This document shows, in pieces, positions 53,226 through 60,166 of a stretch of 64,000 bases of DNA. Made by a program: the position numbers and the translations under genes. The notes under the pieces are model-generated. The model was not told the origin of the DNA. It searched no databases and worked only from the letters and a program-made list of their open reading frames with translations. The DNA comes from Gayadomonas joobiniege G7. Lineage in GTDB: Bacteria; Pseudomonadota; Gammaproteobacteria; Enterobacterales; Alteromonadaceae. Every line of letters begins with the position of its first letter. The first letter of the stretch is position 1. The stretch spans positions 868,001 through 932,000 of the forward strand of contig NZ_AMRX01000006.1 in NCBI RefSeq assembly GCF_000300815.1, read 5' to 3'.

Positions 53226-53231
53226 TTGAAA

Positions 53232-53250
53232 GGCTAGCAAATAGCTAGCC
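53232..53250 (+). terminator. Hairpin after the small gene
   Basis: GGCTAGC-AAATA-GCTAGCC is a perfect 7-bp stem shortly after the stop at 53225, followed by an AT-rich stretch rather than a T run. Confidence 0.5.
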
Positions 53251-53296
53251 CGAAATATTTAGTGGGTACAGTAAGTAGTGAATAAGTCTTAACTTG

Positions 53297-53413
53297 AGCT
53301 GCCAAACTCGAATTTTACAGTTGAACCAAATCGGATACTGAATTGCCGCTTTGTGCCAGAAGCGGAAGTTTGGCTCTAGAATATGTAATGTCGGCTAAAG
53401 CCAGATAGCCGAC
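53297..53413. repeat. Structured non-coding stretch next to the cassette array
   Basis: Nested inverted repeats: GCCAAACT (near 53301) pairs with AGTTTGGC (near 53367), enclosing an inner CCGCTT/AAGCGG hairpin. A separate GTCGGCTA/TAGCCGAC hairpin (53390-53413) is followed by TTAATTTT. No gene is seen. It may be a dispersed intergenic repeat plus a terminator for whatever reads rightwards. I see no integron core site here. Confidence 0.45.
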
Positions 53414-53436
53414 TTAATTTTGATACGGAAATACAA

Positions 53437-53512
53437 GTTTAACGCCTTGCACAGCGGCGCGAGGTACGAGTGTCCGGCCCCGCATGGGCGATTGTGCCTG
53501 GCCTTGTTAACT
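53437..53512 (-). repeat. attC site of cassette 3 (DUF5713 cassette)
   Basis: Read on the minus strand it opens with R'' AGTTAAC and ends with R' GTTAAAC (matches GTTRRRY), 76 bases overall. Internal bulged pairing GCC..GCACA/TGTGC..GGC gives the attC hairpin. R'' is the exact reverse complement of the cassette's own 5' core GTTAACT at 53892-53898. It shares the 11-base string TCGTACCTCGC with the attC at 54400-54501. Confidence 0.85.
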
Positions 53513-53530
53513 GCCTGTACTTAAATTCCA

Positions 53531-53872
53531 CTACCATTCTCTTGGTGCTATAACATCTTCAATGTCGACGTTTTCGAAGCCATAGGACTTAACTATGAAA
53601 TCAAAATTGTCAGCCATAACCTCTCTGGCCCCTGTTTCTAGCTCACTATCATTCTCTTCAAACTCTTCTTCTAACTCATTAATGCTTTCAGTAGCAGCGT
53701 GAGTTAGCTGCAATAGACTCTCAGTGGTTTGAGGTTTCTGTGCTTCTATTTTTTCACACAGATCAACAAGTATTGCCTTAATTTTATCGACCATAAAGTC
53801 TGGAAAGTACCCATCTCGATACATTCCAGTTAGAAAATCATAGCTTCTAATTTTTTCGTTAGTTACTTGCAC
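53531..53872 (-). CDS. DUF5713-family protein in an integron cassette
   Basis: A 113-residue acidic helical protein starting at a GTG (53872) with GGAG five bases upstream. An overlapping ATG reads into a stop after three codons. MYRDGYFPDFMVDKIK, LLQLTHAATESINELEEEF and AREVMADNFDFIVKSYGFE match what I recall of the DUF5713 family, of unknown function and often seen in integron arrays. It is the only gene of cassette 3, between the core sites at 53892 and 53443. Confidence 0.85.
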   Translation of the reverse strand: MQVTNEKIRSYDFLTGMYRDGYFPDFMVDKIKAILVDLCEKIEAQKPQTTESLLQLTHAATESINELEEEFEENDSELETGAREVMADNFDFIVKSYGFENVDIEDVIAPREW

Positions 53873-53891
53873 ATTTTCTCCTTGTGAAGAC

Positions 53892-54002
53892 AGTTAACGC
53901 CGTTATAACCGGCCTGAACGTAGTTGCTTTGTTTGCGCGAGCGTAGCGTTTAAGCGCAAACAAAGCAACGCAGTGAAGGTCAGGTTGATAACTTTGTTAT
54001 AG
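53892..54002 (-). repeat. attC site of cassette 2 (Nudix cassette)
   Basis: On the minus strand it opens with R'' CTATAAC (inside the last codons of the Nudix gene) and ends with GTTAACT. A 16-bp perfect stem, GTTGCTTTGTTTGCGC with its complement, forms the hairpin core, and CCTGA/TCAGG pairs outside it. R'' is the exact reverse complement of the cassette's 5' core GTTATAG at 54400-54406. Confidence 0.9.
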
Positions 54003-54393
54003 CGCGTTTTATAAAACCAATCGCCCCTTGAAATAAAGGATGCCATTGATCATTTAATTTTTCATTAAGTGGTTGCCAGAAAAAAGAAAAATTATGTCCG
54101 CCATCATCTTCTGTATAAAACTCCCATTCATTTGGCAAATGTGAAGTTACGGACATAACGTAGAATTCCCAAACTTGATTTTGATACCCGGAATCCCACG
54201 CTCCCAAATAATTAGCAATCTCCCCATGAATTCCTGACTCTTCCATCAACTCCCTTATCCCAGCAATCTCAGCTCTCTCATTTTCTTCAATAGTACCTTT
54301 TACGATCTGATACCCTGCAATAGGATGCTTAAAGGCTAAAACCTCATACCCCTCATTTCCAGATCTTAGTACAACAGGACAAACTTTTTTCAT
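53980..54393 (-). CDS. Nudix hydrolase in an integron cassette
   Basis: A 137-residue protein with a complete Nudix box from residue 33: GTIEENERAEIAGIREL followed by MEESGI, matching Gx5Ex7REUxEExGU, so hydrolysis of a nucleoside diphosphate linked to another moiety is expected. The substrate is unknown. The ATG lies only six bases inside the cassette border with no clear ribosome-binding site. The stop lies within its own attC, so the attC R'' core encodes the last residues. Confidence 0.92.
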   Translation of the reverse strand: MKKVCPVVLRSGNEGYEVLAFKHPIAGYQIVKGTIEENERAEIAGIRELMEESGIHGEIANYLGAWDSGYQNQVWEFYVMSVTSHLPNEWEFYTEDDGGHNFSFFWQPLNEKLNDQWHPLFQGAIGFIKRAITKLST

Positions 54394-54399
54394 AGTGAA

Positions 54400-54501
54400 C
54401 TATAACGCCGCCATATGGGGCGCGAAAAAGCTTGGCTATAATTTGCGAGGTACGAGCACAAGCCAAGCTTTTTGTGTCCGCCCTTAAACGCTTTGTTAGG
54501 T
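54400..54501 (-). repeat. attC site of cassette 1 (lipoprotein cassette)
   Basis: On the minus strand R'' ACCTAAC is followed by the classical AAAGCGTTTAAG and ends with GTTATAG. A 12- to 13-bp perfect stem AAAAAGCTTGGC/GCCAAGCTTTTT forms the core. R'' is the exact reverse complement of the cassette's 5' core GTTAGGT at 54928-54934. The layout is typical of chromosomal-integron attC sites. Confidence 0.92.
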
Positions 54502-54512
54502 ATTTTTTGTAC

Positions 54513-54923
54513 TTACATATTAATGTAAGTACCTTGTAACTCAGCATCACTACCTTTGCAAATTGGTATTCTTTGACCTGAAGTGATTGTTTTAATACCC
54601 CTTGTGGTTGGAACAAAAGTATCAGGTTCAAATGCAACTTTTGACGTAAGTTGGTAAAAAGGCTCGTTAATATATGTTGTGATTTTTTTTAATAGTGCCC
54701 AGTTAATATTTGTGTCGGGCATCACTTTCCGCTTTTTGTTGTATTCGTGAATTTGTTCAAAAGAGCTTGGCCAACGCTTATTTTCACAATAGTAAAATGC
54801 TGAAATTTCCATAATAGCGTTATGAGCTAATGCGACGGGATCTGTTTTGTCATTTAGGTCATTAGTGGATGTGCAAGCAGACAACAACCATAGAGATAGT
54901 AAAATTACAAATGAACTCTTCAT
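54513..54923 (-). CDS. Small lipoprotein in an integron cassette
   Basis: A 136-residue protein with a lipoprotein signal (MKSSFVILLSLWLLSACTST, lipobox LSAC), the +2 residue (Thr) favouring outer-membrane sorting. The mature part carries FYYCENKRWPSSFEQIHEYN, a pattern reminiscent of pilin-like or type II secretion pseudopilin-related solubles, but I do not recognise a family. The start codon is five bases from the cassette border, where AGG of the core GTTAGGT can serve as ribosome-binding site. Confidence 0.8.
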   Translation of the reverse strand: MKSSFVILLSLWLLSACTSTNDLNDKTDPVALAHNAIMEISAFYYCENKRWPSSFEQIHEYNKKRKVMPDTNINWALLKKITTYINEPFYQLTSKVAFEPDTFVPTTRGIKTITSGQRIPICKGSDAELQGTYINM

Positions 54924-54927
54924 AAAT

Positions 54928-54996
54928 ACCTAACAGCTTAATCATTAGAAGAGCGTATAGAACTTTTTAACATAGAGTCTATAAATGCCATTCCAA
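54928..54996 (-). promoter_or_regulatory. Cassette-array entry: attI-side core site and candidate Pc promoter
   Basis: The first cassette border is GTTAGGT on the minus strand (plus 54928-54934), a perfect GTTRRRY. Upstream on the same strand TTGGAA (plus 54991-54996), a 16-base spacer and TATGTT (plus 54969-54974) form a plausible promoter reading into the cassettes, where integrons carry Pc. No clear attI L/R pair could be assigned. Confidence 0.45.
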
Positions 54997-55101
54997 TAAG
55001 CTTTAAATTAATCATTTCATAAACTTAAGCATTAACTCGTCAAAAAGCAACAAGAACTTTCAGGAAAGAAACCAAGCCAACTTGCTTAACGAGCCAAATT
55101 G

Positions 55102-55182
55102 GTAAAAACAACTGAGATTTACACACATGTTATTGGTTCTAAATTTGGCTATGCTCGCAGCCCCCTTGATCTGGCATACTGA
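55102..55182 (+). pseudogene. 3' remnant of an integron integrase gene (intI)
   Basis: In one frame 26 codons read VKTTEIYTHVIGSKFG then YARSPLDLAY and a stop, which is the C-terminal end of IntI-type tyrosine recombinases, including the catalytic tyrosine (IYTHV). A stop in the same frame lies at 55087-55089 and nothing upstream resembles the rest of the integrase, so the gene is deleted or rearranged. Orientation (opposite to the cassettes, 3' end away from them) is exactly that of an integron. Confidence 0.8.
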
Positions 55183-55348
55183 AGTCTTCAAAACTCTGAT
55201 AGAAAACCAAGTGTCTACTTTGAGTCTGAGAGCCGACGCTCAACCAAAAGCTAACTGAGATCTGCTTTTCGCTCATAGCTGTCTGTCAGATGACGTCTAA
55301 ACCTATTCATCGAAACTGTAAGATCAGTTATGAGCTACTACAATCATG
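55183..55348. other. Non-coding junction between the integron relic and the prophage
   Basis: No gene, tRNA or clear attachment-site repeat is seen between the intI remnant and the first prophage-side gene. The prophage boundary should lie here or close by. Confidence 0.35.
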
Positions 55349-55606
55349 CTACCTGTAGGAGTTACTCACCCCATCCAAATACCCTTGGGCAAATGCTGCA
55401 TGTGGGCTTTTATGGCGAACGACCCCAGCTTGGCTTTCCGGTAAACTATCTAGATCGATTCGTAAATTTTCATCCCTGGTTAATCCTGCTTCATACCCCC
55501 TATCATATGCACACGCCGCACATCGATGCCTTCCGTGCCCCCCTTGGTCATGAGGTAAGCGTTCAAATATTTCATTATAACGATGATCGTCATCACATAC
55601 TGCCAT
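55349..55606 (-). CDS. Small CxxC protein of unknown function
   Basis: An 85-residue protein with ACGGA before its ATG. The sequence GGHGRHRCAACAYDRGYEAG, then DLDSLPESQAG and VRHKSPHAAFAQGYLDG, looks highly conserved in style and is familiar from short hypothetical proteins of mobile regions. I cannot name a function. One CxxC pair plus several histidines suggests a metal site. It has its own promoter and lies beyond the terminator of the phage operon, so it may be a prophage-edge cargo gene. Confidence 0.7.
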   Translation of the reverse strand: MAVCDDDHRYNEIFERLPHDQGGHGRHRCAACAYDRGYEAGLTRDENLRIDLDSLPESQAGVVRHKSPHAAFAQGYLDGVSNSYR

Positions 55607-55639
55607 AATCCGTTCCCCTGTGTTTAACTTAACTATATT

Positions 55640-55668
55640 TTAATAGACCACATTCACCGTAAAATCAA
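55640..55668 (-). promoter_or_regulatory. Promoter of the CxxC protein gene
   Basis: On the minus strand TTGATT (plus 55663-55668) and TATTAA (plus 55640-55645) are separated by 17 bases, about 35 bases before the ATG at 55606. Confidence 0.5.
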
Positions 55669-55694
55669 GAAACGCATACTTCGGGGCTATTTAG

Positions 55695-55717
55695 CAAAAA
55701 AGCGGCCTAAGCCGCTT
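55695..55717 (-). terminator. Terminator of the leftward phage operon
   Basis: AAGCGGC-TTAG-GCCGCTT followed by TTTT on the minus strand. The stem begins in the last codons of the AlpA-like gene and includes its stop. It would end the leftward early transcript. Confidence 0.75.
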
Positions 55718-55907
55718 CTTGTTTCTGTTCTATCCAACCTTCGACGGCCTTTAAACTCCAAAGGCGCTTACAACCGGCCGGTGTCACCGGTTTTGGAAAG
55801 CCTCTTTTTTTCATGTGTTGTTCTAAAGTGCTAATAGATACACCTAACAATTGAGTTATTTGCTTAGCGTTTACCATACGGCTTTGAGTTAATTCAGTAA
55901 TGTTCAT
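55707..55907 (-). CDS. AlpA/excisionase-like DNA-binding protein
   Basis: A 66-residue helix-turn-helix protein: MVNAKQITQLLGVSISTLEQHMKKRGFPKPV is a MerR/AlpA-type winged helix, followed by KRLWSLKAVEGWIEQ. Such proteins regulate integrase expression or direct excision. It is the last gene of the leftward operon and overlaps the methylase stop by four bases. No integrase follows it. Confidence 0.85.
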   Translation of the reverse strand: MNITELTQSRMVNAKQITQLLGVSISTLEQHMKKRGFPKPVTPAGCKRLWSLKAVEGWIEQKQEAA

Positions 55908-56437
55908 GCTGCTACCCCTATATTAATGCTATTTGTTGATCGAATACCGCGCTTAAATCGAACGCGAAGAGTTTCATTGGTGTAAGTTGGTGTGAACAGT
56001 ACAAAGCAAGATGCGAAGTTCACGCCTGATTTTTTGGTTTTACCGTCAGACTCAAGGAATGGGTACCGGCCATCGGGTTCATAAACAACACTGGCTTTCC
56101 CCTCGACATATTGTTCCCACCACCCTGTGCATGGCTCAAACGGTATCAACATCATCCCACTTGTTTTAAAGAATGACTTTTGAACATATGCCCAAGTTAA
56201 AAATGCTAACTTGCTGTCAAAAGGTGGATTACACCACCAATCATCAAGCCAAGGTGTTATTAGCGCATTTTCATGCTCGCTGAAAAACACACTACATTTT
56301 TTAGTTAACTGTGTTGCAGCAACGTCAATCTTGAATTTACGTCCGTATAGCGCTTGAGCATCGGCAAAACATTCAGGTGTGGTGGCCCAATAGTTTTTTT
56401 CAGCTTTTTTGGTTGAGCTATTGATTAATATTGGCAT
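55904..56437 (-). CDS. Phage DNA N-6-adenine methyltransferase (Dam-type)
   Basis: A 177-residue protein from the ATG at 56437, preceded by AGGGGG; the frame continues 53 codons upstream, but that part overlaps another gene and looks non-coding. Motifs: YWATTPECFADAQALYG at the N-terminus and the catalytic DWWCNPPFD (an N-P-P-F form of the amino-methyltransferase motif IV), then GWWEQYVEGKASVVYEPDGR. This is the phage Dam family (PF05869-like) that methylates adenine, probably to guard phage DNA. Confidence 0.85.
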   Translation of the reverse strand: MPILINSSTKKAEKNYWATTPECFADAQALYGRKFKIDVAATQLTKKCSVFFSEHENALITPWLDDWWCNPPFDSKLAFLTWAYVQKSFFKTSGMMLIPFEPCTGWWEQYVEGKASVVYEPDGRYPFLESDGKTKKSGVNFASCFVLFTPTYTNETLRVRFKRGIRSTNSINIGVAA

Positions 56438-56600
56438 TTTGCCCCCTATGCTTTGACTTTTTACGCTTCCTTTTATGTTTTGATTTTGATGGTTTACAGC
56501 TTGAGCATTTACGCGGGAATCCAGGTTCATCGCCATCGATAAAGCCAGCACAACCCTCACATAAAAAACCTTCCATAATTTGTTCAACAATCTCACCCAT
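56418..56600 (-). CDS. Small zinc-ribbon-like phage protein
   Basis: A 60-residue protein with two cysteine pairs, FLCEGCAGF and RKCSSCKPS, spaced as a treble-clef or ribbon zinc site, followed by a very basic tail (KSKHKRKRKKSKH). Small proteins of this kind are common among phage early genes. It abuts the coiled-coil gene stop-to-start and overlaps the methylase start by 20 bases. Confidence 0.65.
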   Translation of the reverse strand: MGEIVEQIMEGFLCEGCAGFIDGDEPGFPRKCSSCKPSKSKHKRKRKKSKHRGQNANINQ

Positions 56601-57661
56601 TAGTATTTAACCTCGACGTTTGGTACCTTGCCTTGAGCTAGGACTTTGACCGTATTTCTAGCATCAAGCAAAGTTAAGCCGGCAGACTCAACCAACGCAT
56701 TAACAATTGCATTATTAATCTGTTTTCTATGCTCAACGTTTGCTTTTCTCTGCTTTTCTTCGGCCTCAACCCGCACTTGCTCTGCGGCTTCTTGCTCTGC
56801 TTTTTGCTTAGCTTCACGCTCAATACGGGCGCGGGTTTCTGCTTCGGCTTGCTCAGCTTTAAGTTTGGCCTGCTCAGCCTCACGTTGTTGTTGCGCTAAT
56901 TTTTCTTCCGCATCACGTTTAGCTTTGGCTTCAGCTTCAATGGCTCGCTTTTCAGCTTCTTCTTTCTCACGATTTGCTCGCTCGATTGCTTCTTTATGCT
57001 CACGCTCGGCTTGCTCTTTAGCTTCTCGTTTAAGTCGCTCATCGCGTTCAGCCTTAGCCTTGGCTTGAGCCTCTTTTTGCAACCGAAGTTGTTCAGCTGC
57101 CTGCTCTTCTTGTTTGGTCAAAAATTCTATGTGGCCATTCAAGACGGTGATCGCTTCATCTTTTGCTAAGGCTGCATCTGCTTTAAATTCTGCAAATGAA
57201 TCATCAATTACAATTGCCAATAAATCTTCAAGCGCTTTGCGCGCCTGCACTGAATTATCGTGAGAGATAGCCTTGGCATGTTTAATATTAGATATTTTGG
57301 CTTCAATATCAGTAACCCGTTCTTTCTCAGCGTTTTCCCAATCTGTTAAGGGCTTGCGCACTTCTTCTTTAAGCGCATCACATGCACGAACAAATTCACG
57401 TAATTCAGCCTCAACAACTTTTGGCAGAGCTTTAATTTCTTTGAGATATTCACGACCTGGCTTTTCTACTGCTGTTTTACTTCGCGACACTTGTGCTGCC
57501 AAAGATTTGATGCGTTTACGTCCTGCCGCGGTTTCGATATCTGGAACCTCGCCAGAAACTTGTTCACGAATATGATCTAGGAATGACGCTAAACCATCTT
57601 TTTTGAAAATTTGCGGGGCGTTCGAATGATCGATCGCCTCAATTTCAATAGATAAAGTCAT
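56600..57661 (-). CDS. Phage coiled-coil protein, DUF1351-like
   Basis: A 353-residue protein with an N-terminal globular part (residues 1-120, including AAGRKRIKSLAAQVSRSK and FVRACDALKEEVRKPLTDWE) and a long highly charged coiled coil rich in Ala, Glu, Lys and Arg (about residues 185-310). Proteins of this type commonly precede RecT in phage recombination modules. Function is unproven and may be as an accessory to the annealing system. The repetitive coding region also opens long antisense frames, which are not genes. Confidence 0.7.
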   Translation of the reverse strand: MTLSIEIEAIDHSNAPQIFKKDGLASFLDHIREQVSGEVPDIETAAGRKRIKSLAAQVSRSKTAVEKPGREYLKEIKALPKVVEAELREFVRACDALKEEVRKPLTDWENAEKERVTDIEAKISNIKHAKAISHDNSVQARKALEDLLAIVIDDSFAEFKADAALAKDEAITVLNGHIEFLTKQEEQAAEQLRLQKEAQAKAKAERDERLKREAKEQAEREHKEAIERANREKEEAEKRAIEAEAKAKRDAEEKLAQQQREAEQAKLKAEQAEAETRARIEREAKQKAEQEAAEQVRVEAEEKQRKANVEHRKQINNAIVNALVESAGLTLLDARNTVKVLAQGKVPNVEVKY

Positions 57662-57662
57662 A

Positions 57663-58676
57663 TTATGCCGCCTCTAAAGTGTTGTTGTGATCTTTACAAA
57701 GTGATTGCAAAGTCTTTTGGTAAGCTGGGTACCCGTTTAGCGCTGACAAATATTTTTTAAATACCTGGTTTAACTCCCCTCGTGTTTTTGCAGATAGGAC
57801 CAATTTTTCAGCTTCTTGCAATATCTGCATCGCGGTATCATCATCTAGTCCAAAATCATCGTCTTCTGGTTGCTCACTCTCAGTCGATTCTGGTGCAGAA
57901 AACTCATGGTTATTTGTACCCGCCTCTGCTTCTGATTGATTATTTACTTTTCCTTGGCCCGCCAAAAAGCCTGTTAAGTCTTTTGCACTATTCCCTGTAC
58001 TTTGCGGAGTAACATCACGCTCGTAAGGCCGAGCTGTTTCTTCCATTTCATCAGGGGTATAAACACCGAGTAACACGTCAGGACAATGCATTCGTGCCCA
58101 AATACGCGCAGCGGTATATGTGATTTGGACCTTAGGATTTGTCGCCCAATATGTGCTAAAACGAGGGTGACATTGAGCGAGATAAACATGTTCAACCCGT
58201 GGTTCATCCTCACCAATAATATGTGCGCTAACTGTCACACCAAGGCCCTGCTCGTCTCGCGGGTCCCAACCAATAGCTGCGTACTCTTTACCCGACTGCC
58301 CCTTTTTTAAAACATGCTTGTTCAATACCTTATTCCAGTCTCCAAAGTGCTCAAAACGTAGCCGCTCTTTCACTGGCGCATTACTAGCGATAACAGCGTT
58401 CACTAATTGCCCCTCATAGACCAGTTTACCGCCAATCGTTGCAGTTTTTTGAGCGACAGCAAACGGGTTCATTTTCCATTGCGCAGCCTGCATAACTAGA
58501 GCAAAACAATCAGCTGGATTATTTTTTAAGTGGTCTGGCACTGTGCTTTTGCCCGAAGCCATTAGACGCGCAACATTATCAAGTGCTTGCATCATATTTG
58601 GATTAAATAGCAAACTTTGCATTTCAGCCTGGTTCACTACTGTTATATCTTGTGTATTTTGATTAGCTAGTTCCAT
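57663..58676 (-). CDS. recT: RecT-family single-strand annealing protein
   Basis: Binds and anneals single-stranded DNA in phage recombination with the neighbouring exonuclease. The 337-residue protein has the RecT core: NPADCFALVMQAAQWKMNP, GGKLVYEGQLVNAVI and YTAARIWARMHCPDVLLGVYTPDE. The C-terminal half is acidic and variable. It lies two bases after the RecE-like gene, the standard pair order. Confidence 0.93.
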   Translation of the reverse strand: MELANQNTQDITVVNQAEMQSLLFNPNMMQALDNVARLMASGKSTVPDHLKNNPADCFALVMQAAQWKMNPFAVAQKTATIGGKLVYEGQLVNAVIASNAPVKERLRFEHFGDWNKVLNKHVLKKGQSGKEYAAIGWDPRDEQGLGVTVSAHIIGEDEPRVEHVYLAQCHPRFSTYWATNPKVQITYTAARIWARMHCPDVLLGVYTPDEMEETARPYERDVTPQSTGNSAKDLTGFLAGQGKVNNQSEAEAGTNNHEFSAPESTESEQPEDDDFGLDDDTAMQILQEAEKLVLSAKTRGELNQVFKKYLSALNGYPAYQKTLQSLCKDHNNTLEAA

Positions 58677-58678
58677 AA

Positions 58679-59548
58679 TTAAGCCACCTCAGCCAGTGAT
58701 AATTTTTGCTCGGTTTTTTTGCGCGCCCAGGCAGGACGCTCTATGGTTTCTATTTCATGCCAGTTGCCTGATTTTAGGTGGTGGGCATATTTGTTAAGAC
58801 TTAACCGATATTCGGAGCGGCCATCGTGTTTATCCTGTTCATCAAGCATAAAAACACGCACCGGATAACGGCCGCATTCAATAGACGTACTGACCACTAG
58901 AAATACAAATAGTGGCTTTTTACCGAAGTGAGCTTCGTAGCCATCCGTATAGTATGAGTCTTGCTTGTGATAGCCGTACTCACTCACACTACCGATGAAT
59001 GATTTAAAAGAGCCTTCAATATCACCGCATGTTTTAACGTCCAATATGATGTTGTGTTGTTCATTCATCCAATCGGGGCGAATACGACACATTAGACCTG
59101 TCTCTGGGTCTTTCCAAAATATCGACGCTTCAGTCACACCGCCATCTAAACCTAAAATTGCCGCGGCGTCTGGATGAGCCATAACACTGCCGACCATCAG
59201 CTTAATCTTTCGAGCTTCATCATGTGTCACAATTACTTTGCCTTTTGCTGACTCAGCAAACTCGGCAGCTTTAGCTTTACCCTCTTTAGTACGTCGATCT
59301 AGTTTAGGCTCTGTAATGTATTCCTTGGCATACCGCTCAGGCTCTAGCAATGCACAGTGAAAAGCTTTACCAAAATCCAGTGAATCCGAGTTTTCATCAT
59401 CTACTGGTGCCGACTGCTGCCATTTTGCTAGCGCAGCGGATTTATCTACCAAATCTAACGTCGACTTACTAATAGCATTTGATTTGTGGTAATCGATATC
59501 ACTAACGTCAAAGTAGATACCAGGCTGGGGGTTATTTAAATCAAGCAT
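58679..59548 (-). CDS. RecE-like exonuclease (PD-(D/E)XK)
   Basis: A 289-residue protein aligning with the nuclease domain of E. coli RecE: PGIYFDVSDIDYHKS at the start, LDFGKAFHCALLEPE, EASIFWKDPETGLMCRIRPDWM and the catalytic IILDVKTCGDIE (D-x-K). It digests 5' ends of double-stranded DNA to feed RecT. It is short compared with full RecE, which has an extra N-terminal half, but normal for phage versions. Its start overlaps the upstream gene by eight bases. Confidence 0.92.
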   Translation of the reverse strand: MLDLNNPQPGIYFDVSDIDYHKSNAISKSTLDLVDKSAALAKWQQSAPVDDENSDSLDFGKAFHCALLEPERYAKEYITEPKLDRRTKEGKAKAAEFAESAKGKVIVTHDEARKIKLMVGSVMAHPDAAAILGLDGGVTEASIFWKDPETGLMCRIRPDWMNEQHNIILDVKTCGDIEGSFKSFIGSVSEYGYHKQDSYYTDGYEAHFGKKPLFVFLVVSTSIECGRYPVRVFMLDEQDKHDGRSEYRLSLNKYAHHLKSGNWHEIETIERPAWARKKTEQKLSLAEVA

Positions 59549-59834
59549 GTGATCCTCCGATATTCAGGGCACGATACTTTTCAACGGTATCGAGCATAAG
59601 GTTTATTTGTTCAGGTAGTTGCTTGTTGTGTTCATCATCAAAAGCGTGGACAAAGCAAGATGCTTTAAACACATTTCGATATGTTTCCCTATCGGTGATG
59701 TTTATCTCAGCCTCACCATTTCTAAGCGTTAACGAGATTAAATAGCGGAACTTTTTCCCTGGCATTGAGTAAGGTTCGCTTGCACCGACTACGCTAATCA
59801 TTCTCTCAACTAGGCTTGCTAAATTATCTTTCAT
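59541..59834 (-). CDS. Phage early hypothetical protein
   Basis: A 97-residue acidic protein with no family I recognise. The sequence MKDNLASLVERMISVVGASEPYS, then KKFRYLISLTL and INLMLDTVEKYRAL suggests an alpha/beta fold. It overlaps both neighbours by a few bases, as expected in a compact phage operon. Confidence 0.75.
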   Translation of the reverse strand: MKDNLASLVERMISVVGASEPYSMPGKKFRYLISLTLRNGEAEINITDRETYRNVFKASCFVHAFDDEHNKQLPEQINLMLDTVEKYRALNIGGSHA

Positions 59835-60129
59835 GGTTAACTCCCAAGGCCCGTAGCTCTTTGTCTATCAATTCCTCAGCAACGCCAAGTTGATACAATG
59901 CACTTCTTGCTGAAAGTTCTATTGTCCAAGCGCCTAGCATGATTGAAGTTGTTGGCCCAACATCCTTAACAAAAAGGATTTTTAACCGATCATCTCGCAG
60001 CCTCAGTACAATGCGATATGGTGCCTCCATCAGGCGGCGTTTTCTGGCAATATTATTGATTGCCTCATTGATCCATGCGTCCGGTTGCCCAAGGTCGCAC
60101 TTTGCGGTACTATTTTTGTAAGTGAACAT
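59824..60129 (-). CDS. Phage early hypothetical protein
   Basis: A 101-residue protein from the ATG at 60129, which has AGGA upstream; an earlier ATG at 60183 lies within the preceding gene. It contains a basic segment (INNIARKRRLMEAPYRIVLRLRDDRLKI) and no recognised domain. Position between other leftward early genes supports expression. Confidence 0.65.
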   Translation of the reverse strand: MFTYKNSTAKCDLGQPDAWINEAINNIARKRRLMEAPYRIVLRLRDDRLKILFVKDVGPTTSIMLGAWTIELSARSALYQLGVAEELIDKELRALGVNHER

Positions 60130-60166
60130 GAATTTGGTCCTGTTTACTTTCGGTACATACGGGCGG

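Noticed and set aside
54353-54637. 94-codon minus-strand frame spanning the cassette 1 attC
   Set aside because: It crosses the cassette border and overlaps the lipoprotein gene in another frame, so it would be broken by recombination.
56646-57068. Long plus-strand reading frame antisense to the coiled-coil phage gene
   Set aside because: It is Ser/Ala/Cys-rich low-complexity sequence produced by the repetitive Glu/Lys/Ala codons on the other strand, and it has no ribosome-binding site.
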